This document shows, in pieces, positions 49,150-60,749 of a stretch of DNA of 64,000 nt. A model generated the notes under the pieces. That model made no database searches and was not told the origin of the DNA. It saw nothing but the letters and a program-made list of their open reading frames with translations. A program made the position numbers and the translations under genes. Each line of letters begins with the position of its first letter. Position 1 is the stretch's first letter. This DNA comes from Megamerina dolium (lineage: Eukaryota > Arthropoda > Insecta > Diptera > Megamerinidae), in NCBI GenBank assembly GCA_963854835.1, contig OY978526.1:65200765-65264764 (forward strand). Reading direction: 5' to 3'.

Positions 49150-49880
49150 CTTCCATTTCTTAGCTACTCACTGAAGAACATACACTTATGCTATGAATTT
49201 CACTATGACGGATGCATATTTATGTGCCCTAAATAAGAAAATATACATTCGAAAATAAACTTTTTTTTATTACATCCATTTTTAATCTCCTGCATTTGTT
49301 GATATAAATAATCTTAGATTCGAAGTTTGATTTTGATAATTTCATATTTACTGGATCATAAAAAAAAATTTCATTCGAAAACATATTTTTGTATCACAGG
49401 TACTGGTAGTTTTCATTCGATTACGCCGATTTTCAAACTCACCTATTCTATGATACAAATTTCATCAGATAATGAGTTTTGACTTGATAGCTCCATATTT
49501 ATGTGCATCATATGTTTTTGTATGGGAAATAGTCGCGATTTTCATCCGATGACGACCATTTTTAAACTTACTTATTTATTGATAAAAATAATTTTATTTA
49601 CCAAATTTTATGGCTTTTATAGCATTATATTCACGGGCCCAAAGTATAAAACATGACATTAGAAAACCTTTTCTTTTTATGGGAAGAAGGCGTGTTTTTC
49701 ATCTGATTACAATAATTTTCAGACATTGATTTACAGTTCTATAGTTTAATATTTACGTATTCAAAATCATACAAATATACAATCGAAATATATTTTTCTA
49801 TCGAAGATAGTAGATTTTTCATCTTATTTTTGCCCATTTTCAAACAAGCTGGTTTGTTACTAAATATAATTATAATTTGT
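49150..49880. repeat. Degenerate satellite-like array, units of about 125-155 bp
   Basis: Related blocks recur near 49386, 49515, 49672 and 49794: a Phe/Met-like TTTTGTATGGGA, a TAGTCGCGATTTTCATCCGA, then CCATTTTCAAAC. Between them lie GCTCCATATTTATGTGC-like stretches. Units are well diverged, so the array is old. Confidence 0.55.
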
Positions 49881-50171
49881 GGGTGTAAAGGCTCAAATCA
49901 CATAGTACATTGGAAAAAAATCGACCGTTTTCAAAGACTACTAACATTGAATCCTATGAAAGTAATTGAATAATTTTCAATTAATCCGTGTATAGTATTT
50001 CCATTCATACTTGTATGATCTATTGCATCTATTTATATAGAAATTTTTCAAATGCTTGATTTAGCGTTGCCAATGTCATTTGCTTCTGGCGTTAACTTCT
50101 GCTTCCTCTTCTTCTTTGTAATACGAGCATGTCTGACAAATGCATTTACTATTGAAATGTATCATTAACAA

Positions 50172-50205
<34 letters not shown>

Positions 50206-51506
50206 GACATAGCTTTGTTGTTTTTCTTCTTGTGAGCGATGTTAAGTTTTATGCATTTTAATACGACGATTACGAATACCAATGCTTTGTCATATTACTT
50301 TATTCTTTACTGGTTTTTGTTTGTTTGTTTTTTTGGAATCACATAATTTATTTGATGTAAATTTATATCTTTTTAATTTTTTCAATCTTTCATTTCTAAT
50401 ATTTATTCCATTTGCATCATTATTATCATCATCATCTTCTTCTTTGTCATATTTTAGTGCTATTGCCACTTAGCTAAGAGATAAGAGTTGCGTGCTTGCG
50501 GTTTTCATTCAATGTTCATATGAACATATCTTTTTTTGAAGTTTTTTTATTCTCTCTGGCTTTTGTTGTTGTTGTTAGTGGCTGTTATTGTTGGACTGGT
50601 GTTAATGTGGGTGCTGTTATTATTACAGCCGCCGATGCCGTCGCAGCCGTTGTCTAACACTTTATCTATTTTATTTAAATAATACACGATAACAACGAAA
50701 AATATTCTCACGTTGTTGACTGTTGATTACCTAAAATATATATATATATATATAAAAAAAACCAAATAAAAAAAATTGCATTGACTACAGATATAGTTAT
50801 GTGTGAATGTATATCATCACTGTTGCTGTTGAAATTGTTGTAAAATTATTAAATATGATTGATTTCATAACTTCGAGTAAGAGGTGGCAACAAAACAACA
50901 AATTTATTTAAATAATATTCAGAAAATATTGTTAACAAAAGACTTGTCTAGGCCGTAATATCTACATATTTTGTAGGGTCAAACATGACAAAACAAGAAA
51001 TAAAATTAATGAATATTACAAATTTTATTAAAACTATTTTTAAAAGATATCATCAATATAGTAATTGTGAAAAATCCATGAACAGTCATGTGTGAATTTC
51101 AATGTGTTCAAAATCTGTAAAAAATAAAGTTCTTTATAGGAAAGCTACTAAGGGGATAAATAACTTACGGAAAAATATAGTGTATATGTATCCTTTAATT
51201 TGTCTCCTCCATTGTGTAATATGTAAAAACAAGTTTCAATGCTATAAACATATTCATGCAAGAGAAATTTATTTATTTTATTCATCAAAAGCCATCCTTT
51301 AAGGTGGTTCTGTTACAAAATTAACGCTAATAATGACAATTTTTCCTGCAGTCTGTTTCACTATGAGTATATACTGATGGGAAAAATACTAACAACGCCG
51401 TATGTATAGAGAATACCTTCAAAATAATAAAAATAATAAATAATGAATAAATTTTATTCGGATTGTTACAGATTTACAGAACTATAGCAATGTAATTGTT
51501 CAAATA
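49881..51506. other. AT-rich DNA with triplet runs, no gene seen
   Basis: Apart from the TTG run and a small GC-rich patch (CCGCCGATGCCGTCGCAGCC near 50630, directly after a good acceptor-like TTATTATTACAG), nothing was recognised. Confidence 0.3.
50171..50206. repeat. (TTG)n microsatellite
   Basis: Twelve TTG/TGT triplets in a row. Confidence 0.95.
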
Positions 51507-51632
51507 TTAATCAAAAAAGCTTTTCATAGTAAATATTTCATGACCATCTTCATCAATAAAATACCTCCACCACATGTGGTCCTTTAAATGAATAGCTATT
51601 GGTAGCGTATTCATAAAATGCGAGCACTCCAT
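51507..51632 (-). CDS. Possible small open frame, 41 codons, unknown
   Basis: On the minus strand a frame starts MECSHFMNTLPIAIHLKDHM and runs to TAA with no interruption. The stretch is richer in GC than its surroundings and holds uncommon residues for this AT-rich DNA (two adjacent Trp, several His). A second frame is open over much of the same span, so composition alone may explain it. No family is recognised and no splice sites are obvious. Confidence 0.2.
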   Translation of the reverse strand: MECSHFMNTLPIAIHLKDHMWWRYFIDEDGHEIFTMKSFFD

Positions 51633-53049
51633 GATGCCAAATCGTCAGAAAAATAGAGTGAAAATTAATATATAACATAAATTGATTTGTTTTTGTATCG
51701 TATATTGCTTTATCTTATAACAACATTAACATATAACAGTATCATAAAGCTCACCAAGTGATCATTTATAATTTCTAATTAAAAACGATTAAAGAAAACA
51801 ATGAGATATCACTGTTAACAATAATAGTGACAATGATGAGGTATCAAATAGAAAAAAAAAGAGTGAATGCTTAACAAGTCAATTAAATATTAGCAAATGA
51901 CCACACAATGTTCAATATTGGCATATATTGTATTTAACATATAAGGTGTACATATCATATTATAGATTGACGTGAGTGTGTTCATATAGTTACATATGTA
52001 TGTGTATATACAATTATACTCATAATGTAACATAGCCACCCCACGATCATTTAACATGCTGTTCAAGGGTTCTCCAACAAAGTCTTACAGCGATCGACAA
52101 TAGACATAAAAAATTTAATCTTGCATGTTTGTATTGATTAAATATCGATTTGAAGTTTTTTATTCAAAGAAAAAGAAATATATGTATGATATTGTGTTAT
52201 ACATTTCTACATCTTCTTATTACTTTTCTTTGCTTTTGTACTACATTCCATAAATCCATGAATGTATGTATTTTTTTTTGCTTTCGCTTTTGTTTTTTTT
52301 TCTTCCCACAATTTTTTCATATCATCTCGAATTAGGATTGAAATACAGTGCACTCGCGATAACGTCGACCACTGAAATTCATCCAAAAGTTCACATTTAC
52401 AATTTCTTAAACGCAAGGCAGCTTATTTATGCATTTAATTTTGTAGAAAAGCATTTATTTTAAGTAAAATTTGATTCTGTTCCGGTCTATCGCATACTTT
52501 TTAGTCAAAATCATGCAGTCACAATATATAAGAGTGAAAGAAAATCTTCTCAAGAGCTCTAATTTTTAATTTTAGATTGATAATGTTTAACGGTTTTCTG
52601 TTTTATTCATTTTTACTAAAAGAAGTTATCGACTGTGTCACTGTCGAAACATTTCGCAATCGGCCAATATACTCAATTATTTTACTATCTGAGTGATTCG
52701 GGAATTCGATTAATCGCATAACAAGACTTTTAGTTACTTGCTCATAATGATTTTTAATTTAATTAAATTTGCAAAAAATTTTATCTTTCATTTCCATCAG
52801 AAGAAAATGATGATAAAATATCATTGAGATTGAAGAAAAGTTTCGTCATTGTTGCATAAAGTGTTGCAATAATATCAAAAACCTAAATCTCTAAATTTTT
52901 GTTTGACATTATTTCAATTTTAATATTGAAGAAAAACTTTTATAACGAATTTATAGTTCGCTGTTTTTATATTGAAAATATTCGATTAATAAAAAATGTG
53001 GTTTAATCGTCTTCTTTAAAGAAATTCATTTACCAGGTGTAGAAATATG
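51633..53049. other. AT-rich DNA; one pogo-like transposon end
   Basis: TACAGTGCACTCGCGATAAC near 52344 resembles the end of pogo/Tigger elements (CAGT..ACTC.CGATAA), but no matching opposite end was found. The stretch near 52690-53010 has ATTCGATTAAT motifs. No gene was seen. Confidence 0.3.
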
Positions 53050-53640
53050 AAATATTCTGGTCGTTTTTCAATCAATGCATGGTTTAAATTGAGTATTTGT
53101 TGTCGGTAGCGATCAGTATTAACAGTTTCTTCAGGTTTCAGAAGCTCTTGGTATACAACACCTTTTCGACCCCACTAAGCACACAGAATCCTCTTCTTTC
53201 CAAAGCGATCGATGTTGATGGTTGGCCTGGTGTAACCCATGCTTTTTTTATAGTTTGGGATTCTCAAAATAAATCAATTTTTCATCATCAGTCAATTTAT
53301 GTGGCGCCCATTTTTCATTCTTTTGGATCTTTTCCATCGCTTTTAAACGGTTGGAAATTATTTTTTATGCAACATTTAACATTTCTGCCATTTGTTGTTG
53401 ACTTAAAGTGTCATCTTCGTCCAACAATGCTTGCAATTCGATGTCTTCAAACTTTTTGGGTGGTCTGTCACGTTCTTCATTTCTCAAATCAAAATCATTA
53501 CTTTTGAATCGTTGAAACCAATTTCTGCATATTGATTCTGAAAGAGCATGATCACCATAAGCTTCGATAAGCATTTTTCTAAAAAAAAAAAAATATTGCA
53601 ATAAAGCTTCCCGCAAGTGATGATTTTCTGGTACAAAATA
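53050..53640 (-). pseudogene. Mariner transposase fragment, N-terminal half
   Basis: The minus strand reads VPENHHLREALLQYFF, KMLIEAYGDHALSESICRNW, FQRFKSNDFDLRNEE, PKKFEDIELQALLDEDD and QQQMAEMLNV, the N-terminal DNA-binding part of a mariner transposase, then degraded pieces such as DDEKLIYFENP near the first catalytic Asp. Stops and an A-run insertion break it, and the C-terminal half is absent. Confidence 0.85.
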
Positions 53641-55696
53641 TTTTATTTTTATTTTAAAAACAAATACAATGTTGTGCTTGTTTGCACAATAACTTGCTGT
53701 ATACTAAATATGTTTGACAAATGTCGTAACAAAAAAAAAAAGATTTGTTTTTTTTGGCTCGTTTATAATAATCTTTAACTGTAGAGTAAAATCTGTGTTA
53801 CCGATAATCTTATTTCTACAGCTGGTAATCGTTAAGTGGAATGTGTTCGACTAGTTGAATACTTCTAATCGAATATTACATTATATACCTTTTCAATTCA
53901 ATTATTATTATCTTATTATTTGCTAATATTAAAATCTTGTATTTCATTTTAAATTAATTAATTGAGTAAATATTTTCATCTTGCTCATTTGTACAGGTAG
54001 ATTTTTTCGGTGTAGTGCTTTGATGTCGAATGAATTAAAGTCGAAAAAATATTGATATCATTTCGAAATTGTTGGAAATAAATGGAATGACTTTTTCGAC
54101 ATGATTTCTAATTTTTTGCAATAATGTCGACATTTTTCCCATAGACACAATTTCGACAATATTCCAAAATTTTAGGAGATACTTATTCATTCGACATTAA
54201 TGTAGCTACTTTTGGGAAGTATAAAATATAAATGTGAATGGTGCTGAGATGCTCTCAAAAATATTACTAATTTGTTTTTCTAGAATGGGGAGTGATCTAA
54301 TCTAAAATACGTAGTACACTCAACTACCAATGCCGTTAAATTTCAACAATATTGCAAAAATATATGAAACAATGTCGGAAATTCAAATCTTAATATTTTT
54401 TGTTCGACATTATACAATTTTTTTTTTGCAATAATGTCGAACATTGTTTAAAACGTTTTCCTACTTTATTCCATTCGACTTGAATTCAAGTACACACATC
54501 TTAATAAATCCTTGCAAGCATTTAAATCATACAGAGAAACTATTTATTGTCTCATTTTCCATTATAATTGAATACATTGAAGTATTTGCTGTTCGCATTT
54601 TAGAGCAGTTAATACAAAACGAAAAGTGTGTTCACTGTGTATAGATTTGCATGGGTTAGTAGTCTCAGTGTCATACAAAAAAAAAAAAAAAAAATGCATA
54701 TGTGTACATACGTATATGCCAATCAATAAATGTTATTTTAATTATATACAATAATGCTTGAGGAGCATTTATGAGTATGCATGAAGAGTACCTCCTTTTT
54801 TATTGATGACGTATCTACGTATAATATTGATGATGATGATGATGGCTATGATATTGGTGATATTGAATTATGACATTTCATTTCTTTACCTACTTATGTA
54901 TGTGCGGATGTATGTAAGAGTACCTACATTGCAATGCATCTAGGTAATTTTAATTATAAGGGTCCGATTATTATTCATATGTATTGTTGCTATTATTGTT
55001 ATTGCAATTGGAGAAAGTGTAATTTTTCTTATATATTTTAGTATTAGAAAAATTTTAAATTGATTAATTTTTGTTTTCTGTTGTTGTATTTTTATATTAC
55101 TTTTTGTTAATATTTTTGATTTCTATGTACAAATAAAATTCATATCACCACAGATTTCAATTATATAATTTCAAATTTTAATCATCATTCATATTTCATC
55201 ATAATTATATCTACACATATTGGAAAGAAAATCCATAGGTACATTACGAAATTGTATGTGATGTTCATATTATATTTATACCCACTACTGTTGAATGGAG
55301 TATTGTTGCAGTCATCTTTTTATATCTTAAGTAGGATAAGCTATCTATAATTATAATTTCTTGCACATGCTACCTATTCCATTGATGTATTAAATGATTA
55401 ACAATCAATGGTAATAAAAAATATTGTGATTTTTTCTTTAAAGAAAAATATACTGTACTTTTGGTAAGAAGTATGGTAGGTAATAAATTGTTTCGAGTAA
55501 TTGATTAAATTGTTTAATTCAATTAAACAATATTTATATAAATAGTTAAAATTATCCGAACACACGCATAATATAATTTTTTTTTTTGATAAATTCATTT
55601 CATTTAGTTAAAAAGAAAATTTAATTAAAAATAAATAATAGATAGTATAGGCTCAAAAGATGTTAGGTCGAACTTCTCTGTTATTTCACCAGCATT
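53641..55696. other. AT-rich DNA with GTCGA-rich repeated stretch
   Basis: GCAATAATGTCGA occurs near 54118 and 54430 among other TCGA-containing repeats at 54000-54480, perhaps a decayed MITE. A GAT run lies at 54828-54844. No gene was seen. Confidence 0.3.
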
Positions 55697-55766
55697 ACAA
55701 GGGACTTACTTATATTTGTTGGCTTCGAATGGATGATCTCTTGTCAGATCACTTTTTCTGAGCCTA
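55697..55766 (-). mobile_element. Fragment of the tRNA-derived SINE
   Basis: Matches the inner part of the fuller copies in inverse orientation (AAGGGACTTACTTAT, TTGGCTTCGAA, CACTTTTTCTGAGC). Both ends are missing. Confidence 0.6.
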
Positions 55767-55799
55767 CATATCATTAACTACTACTTATTTTTACTCTTC

Positions 55800-55865
55800 A
55801 ACATTTGTCCTGAATATATTCACCCTCTATCTCCAATATAGGTTCCCTGCAAAATGAACATGAAA
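55800..55865. repeat. Single dispersed unit of the 60.75-61.93 kb satellite
   Basis: AACATTTGTCCTGAATATAT, CCCTCTATCTCCAA and CCCTGCAAAATGAAC appear in the same order as in the array units. Confidence 0.55.
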
Positions 55866-56371
55866 ATATTTAAAAATCACAGTTGCCAAGTATTAAAATT
55901 AGAAGAAGTAGGTGATCTAGCAGCGTGGGAACTACTTTGATAGTTCAACCGCTTTGATATTGAAAACATTTAAAGAAGACTACTCACTATGGACCTTAAG
56001 TAGTTAAGATCGACGAGAAGAGTTCCGAATCATTTAAAATAAGTTCTACGCCAAATGAATTATTATCCACGTACCAATGATACGTGATATTGATTTGGAT
56101 AGCATAACTTCATACAAAACAACAATAAGGAAATAAACCCAGAAAAAAAGATGAATTTATTTGTGACCTGCATAGTGTACAGTACGAATAAAATACACAG
56201 CAGTGTTTCCTGGCAGTACTGGTTAAATTTATATCAACAAGTCCCAAGGTATCACTGGTAGTAGGAGAAAAAGTATTTAATGTGATATTTAATTTTAATT
56301 ATTAATAAAATTTTTAGGTAATTTTTAGTAAAAATGTACGGAAATGCTTCTGAATATAAAATTAATTGTCA
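55866..56371. other. AT-rich DNA, no feature seen
   Basis: Nothing recognised. Confidence 0.35.
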
Positions 56372-56389
56372 TTTATATTGCAGCGAGAG

Positions 56390-56747
56390 TGGGTGCCGTA
56401 GCTCAGTGGTTAGTGTGTTGGCCTTCTGATATTGAGGTCGTGGTTCAATCCCCGGCTGATGCATACTAAATTTAATATTGAAAAGATTTTTCTTTCGAAC
56501 GGTATCCACCTGTCGGTAAGCAGTTGGTAATTCTTCGGACAGTAACAACATGCCATGAAAAAGCTTCTAAAAGAACTCCGTGACAAAGCTCAGAAAACAG
56601 TGATGTCACAAGGTTTCTGCCGTTCGGAACCCGCTAAAATAAGTAGGTCCCTTCTAATACCGTCCAAAATTTAACACGCACAACAGTAATGGAAGAGAAG
56701 CTCGGCCAATGAGCCCTTCGGGGCTGTAAGTGCCACATATTAATTTT
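56390..56747 (+). mobile_element. tRNA-derived SINE, full length, with 18-bp target duplication
   Basis: It starts TGGGTGCCGTAGCTCAGTGG (A box), has GGTTCAATCCC (B box), and ends in GGGCTGTAAGTGCCACATAT followed by a T-rich tail. The direct repeat TTTATATTGCAGCGAGAG flanks it exactly at 56372-56389 and 56748-56765. It serves as the reference copy for the family here. Confidence 0.95.
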
Positions 56748-56759
56748 TTTATATTGCAG

Positions 56760-57280
56760 CGAGAGAAGAAGGGCAGAACAGGACAAGGGCAGAAACCAGA
56801 GCATTTTTAAATGTCTACTTGGTAAGAAGGGAGGAATTTTCGAACGTTCGAAAAAAGAAAAGCGTCATGCAGAATATTCTGCTGGATTTGGAAAGAAATG
56901 GAGTTCTTGTAAGAACGATTTTTTCTTGTTTTCCTACAGTCATGGCTTTTCGTTGTTTTACTCTATATATTTTAATGGTCTCTTTGTTACAGTCTCAGCC
57001 TGCTTTGATTGAAATGCTTTCAAACAAATTGAAAAACTTGATACGGACATATAAGTAGAGCATTGACACAAACAGGCGGATAGGGGCTGCACCGTGCATT
57101 GCTCCATATGCTGATCTAATGGGCGAAATTTTCTGAAAAGGTCCAATAATGGCAATAATTCACCTTGCGTGAATCTCTTCGGGCTTCCATTAAAAACTAT
57201 GACGCCCGAATCTAAACAAGATACGGATTCAGACGTTGAAATTCAGCTAAATAAAAAGCGAGATTTCTGTGATAATTAAT
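56760..57280 (+). pseudogene. Myb/SANT-like protein pseudogene, two exons
   Basis: After TTGCAG the frame reads RAETRAFLNVYLVRREEFSN and SVMQNILLDLERNGVL, then an intron-like GTAAGA...TTACAG (56910 to about 56993), then QPALIEMLSNKLKNLIRTYK and, past a TAG stop, SIDTNRRIGAAPCIAPYADL and MGEIF. This is the pattern of Myb/SANT-like DNA-binding domain proteins that occur in many insect copies, often linked to Harbinger-type transposons. It has stops at 57056-57058 and after EIF, and frame changes before the Asp-rich end PESKQDTDSDVE. It looks like a dead duplicate or a gene captured from a transposon. Confidence 0.65.
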
Positions 57281-58668
57281 TGTTGCAGTATTTCTATAAG
57301 AATTAAATAATAAAAATTACTATAAATGTAAAAAATATGATCGACTTTAATAGAGAATTCCCAATTGATTTTTCTCCACAGTAATAGGATTAAATATAAT
57401 TTAATTTTATCGGCAACTCTAAGCATCTTCCTATTATCCGAAATGTATTCATATAACGTAAGTAAATAGCAAGAAAATAAATTACAAATTTTGATATAGT
57501 TATTTTGAAATACCTCTGATTTGATTTAATATATATTCATAAAATAAAGAAAAATTAGTATTACTTCATAAATTTTATACATACTTATTTCCTTCTTAGC
57601 CAATATATTACAAAAGTTCGTTAAAAAAAAAAAAGAAGCAAAAACGAAAACAGAAAAAAAAACTATAAAAAACACAAATTGATGTGCTTGCCTGTAACCA
57701 GTTAAAGCCCAATCATAATTACATAGTAGTCAGGCGTAGGTAAAGGTAGTAAATTAACCTAGCTAAAATATTGCACACATATGCACAGATGCACAGATGC
57801 ATAACTATACATGACTATAAATGAATATTTATTAGCTTATATATTAATGTGTCGGTTATCAACAAAGCAACGAGTCAGTGTGGGCAATAAAACAATCAAT
57901 AAAATGGGAGAAATAAATTTTGAAAACACTTCAGCAAAATCCAAATCATCAATTGAATGCATTTGTAATGAAATGGTATAGAAATTTGTGAAAAACATAA
58001 ATATTAAAGCGATGTGCTTTTGCCAGAGCAAAAGTGTCAAAGCACAGTAGTGTCATAATTATTAATTAGTTAGTTAGTTACCTTAGTGCCGCCACTATGG
58101 GGTATAGATTTCTATGCTGAGAATAAATGCTCATATGTCAAAATGTATAAATAATGTGCGATATTTCACAGAAATTATACTGAATACTTATTCAAATAAG
58201 ATTGTCACTGCTTTAATTTGTTTTTAATGGATATGTCTCTTTAAATGCCAATTAATACATATGAATGTGAAGAAATTAATATCTAATGTATATGATTTTG
58301 ATTTTATTTAAACGAATTCATTATTATTTTAATAACACTTATTAACGAAATTTGCTAACAAAATTATATATATAAAAATTCATTAACAAGTTATTCAAAA
58401 TCGTTTTATTATTATATGAATAATTTTGAAAATATAAAAGAAAATGTGCTGACGTGCGAAAGACTTAAGAAGAAATAAACTTGATTGTGTCGATATCATG
58501 GGAAGAACTGATTTAAAATATTGTATTCATTTGCATATTTATGAAATAATGTTTATACATTAGAATTGTCCAAAATAATTAAGGAATTCTTAGTATATTT
58601 ACTAGTACTGTGAAGAAAGTTAATGCTTATTTGCACACTAGGGTATAATTTGGCACTTCATACATACC
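57281..58668. other. AT-rich DNA; one possible small exon on the minus strand
   Basis: On the minus strand 58116-58082 (35 nt) lies between an acceptor (TTTATTCTCAG) and a donor (AAG before GTAACT) and is open in one frame. Otherwise nothing was recognised. Confidence 0.25.
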
Positions 58669-59817
58669 ATCGACCAGATTTTCACACTGCGCCAAATCCT
58701 GGAGAAGACCCAAGAAAAACAGATCGACACACACCACCTATTTGTTGATTATAAAGCCGCTTTCGACAGTCCGGTAAGGGATTACCTCTACGCAACAATG
58801 TCTGAGTTCGGTATTCCTGCAAAGCTCATTCGAATTTGTAGAATGACACTGCATAACTCCCGTTGTGCAGTGAAAATTGGGAAGGACCTCTACGCACCGT
58901 TTAATACCGAACGGGGTTTCAGACAAGGTGATTCGTTATCGTGCGACTTCTTCAATCTTATTATGGAGAAAATAATACGAGCTGCTGATCTACGACATAA
59001 TGGCACTATCTTCAACAAAAGTGTCATGCTGTTAGCGTATGCCGACGATATTGACATAATCGGCATGAACACGCGAGCAGTCAGTGCAGCATTCTCAGAG
59101 TTGGAAAGAGAGTCGCGTCAGATGGGTCTCACGGTGAACGAGGGCAAGACGAAGTATCTAGTGTCAACAAACAAAGAGTCCCGGCGTCTTGGACAGCACG
59201 TCACTGTTGACAACTACGCTTTTGAAGTAGTAAGGGGCTTTGTCTATCTTGGAACCAGCATTAACAGCAGTAATGACGTCAGCTTGGAGATCATGCGTAG
59301 GATAACTCTTGCTAACAGGTGTTACTTTGGGCTGAGTAAGCAATTGAAAAGTCGAGCCCTCTCTCGAAGAACGAAAACTACACTCTACAGGTCTCTCATC
59401 ATGCCTGTCCTAACATATGGCGCTGAAGCCTGGACAATCTCCATCTCGGATGAGCGAATGCTTGGAGTTTTCGAGAGAAAAGTCCTACGCAAGATCTTTG
59501 GACCTATTTGCGTTGGTGGCGAGTACCGAATAAGGTACAACCATGAGCTGTACGAGCTATATGTCGATATTGACATAGTAAAGCGCATCAAAATCCAGCG
59601 GCTGCGCTGGCTAGGTCATGTCGAGCGAATGGAAGAACACGCTCCAGCTAAGAAGGTGTTATATTCGGATCCCGCTGGAGGACGGCGCAGAAGAGGAAGA
59701 CCAAACCTCTGGTGGAAAGACCAAGTACTGGAGAACCTGACGGTGCTTGGAATTTCTAACTGGCGCCAGCTAGCGAAGAACAGAGAAGGCTGGCGAAGCA
59801 TGTTATTTTCGGCCTAA
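58669..59817 (+). CDS. Reverse transcriptase C-terminal part of the RTE-like element
   Basis: The frame is open without a stop from the truncation point: IDQIFTLRQILEKTQEKQI, HLFVDYKAAFDSP (first catalytic Asp), MSEFGIPAKLIRICRM, GFRQGDSLSCDFFNLIMEKI, LLAYADDIDIIG (the YADD box), then the thumb region YLGTSINSSND, RRTKTTLYRSLIMPVLTYGA and a C-terminal block RLRWLGHVERMEEH, RRRRGRPNLWWKDQV, ending MLFSA and TAA. These motifs fit the RTE clade, though related RTs share the RWLGHVERM block. The endonuclease and the first part of the RT are missing, so it cannot work, yet no disabling change was seen, which suggests a young insertion. The longest ATG-started frame begins at 58798. Confidence 0.85.
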   Translation: MDQIFTLRQILEKTQEKQIDTHHLFVDYKAAFDSPVRDYLYATMSEFGIPAKLIRICRMTLHNSRCAVKIGKDLYAPFNTERGFRQGDSLSCDFFNLIMEKIIRAADLRHNGTIFNKSVMLLAYADDIDIIGMNTRAVSAAFSELERESRQMGLTVNEGKTKYLVSTNKESRRLGQHVTVDNYAFEVVRGFVYLGTSINSSNDVSLEIMRRITLANRCYFGLSKQLKSRALSRRTKTTLYRSLIMPVLTYGAEAWTISISDERMLGVFERKVLRKIFGPICVGGEYRIRYNHELYELYVDIDIVKRIKIQRLRWLGHVERMEEHAPAKKVLYSDPAGGRRRRGRPNLWWKDQVLENLTVLGISNWRQLAKNREGWRSMLFSA

Positions 59818-59859
59818 ATCGATATTCGGTTGTTATGGCCACATAAGTAAGTAAGTAAG
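58669..59859 (+). mobile_element. RTE-like non-LTR retrotransposon, 5'-truncated
   Basis: The span is much richer in GC than the flanks. It carries an open reverse-transcriptase frame to 59817 and ends in an (AAGT)n tail at about 59845-59859 instead of poly-A, as RTE-type elements often do. The 8-bp TACATACC occurs on both sides (58661-58668 and 59860-59867) and may be the target duplication. Confidence 0.8.
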
Positions 59860-60749
59860 TACATACCTTCTTCGAATTACATATTCTGCGACGCAAATAT
59901 GCACAATTTTTTTTTTAAATGTTCAAAAGTTATTCATTATCTATGCGTCATACATAAATGAAGAAACATCCAGTTTTATTATTAAATACATCTCATTTTC
60001 ATTTACTTGCTTAGAAATAAAAAGAATGGAAACTAGTTTCAAGTATTCCAAAATTATACATATATTATTATACATATTATGCAGAATACTCATGTATTCT
60101 TTTGTGAAAGTTGAAATATTGCAAATATGGTCGTGAGAAAAAAAATTGTATGCATTTTATATGCAAAAAGAATTTATCGTAAAAATCGAATGTCCAATTT
60201 TTTAATTATTTTATTAAGCTAGCATTAGATTTTGATTACTTTTACTTTTTATTTTGCATCCAATTGTAATACTCAATTTTTGTGTAGGTTAAACACAAAA
60301 TCTTCTTAACTAATTAACTACTTTATATGGAATGGAGAATATATTTTGGTAAATTTCATACTATATGATTTTTGTATTCTCGTGTAGCGAAATCGTAATG
60401 TGAAATCGTAATGTTATTTTATGACAACAAAAATAAATAGCAATTCCGAAACTTAGCTTCCAAGGGCCCAAGATCTAGCAAATTATAGGGAACATAGAAA
60501 TGCTAATAGTTAGAAGAGTTGAAAGAGTTGGTTCAAAAGTCAAAGCACACAGATATAAAAGATCTGTTGTATTAATGGATGTATAAAATATTGATAGAAA
60601 AGAACATTATAGATATTTTACCAATATCAGGTTTAGCTTAAGAATAGGCTTTTGTGGTGTAAGCTCTTAACGCTGCATTTAAATATGGCTTTGAGGATCC
60701 TACCATGATATTGGTGGAGAAATTGGTGAAAAAAAAGTGTTAATAAAAT
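59860..60749. other. AT-rich DNA, no feature seen
   Basis: Nothing recognised. Confidence 0.35.

Noticed and set aside
56394..56470. A tRNA gene at the start of the SINE (A box and B box present)
   Set aside because: The same head occurs in six dispersed copies with a shared non-tRNA body and target duplications, and the arms do not form a proper cloverleaf. It is the promoter part of a SINE.
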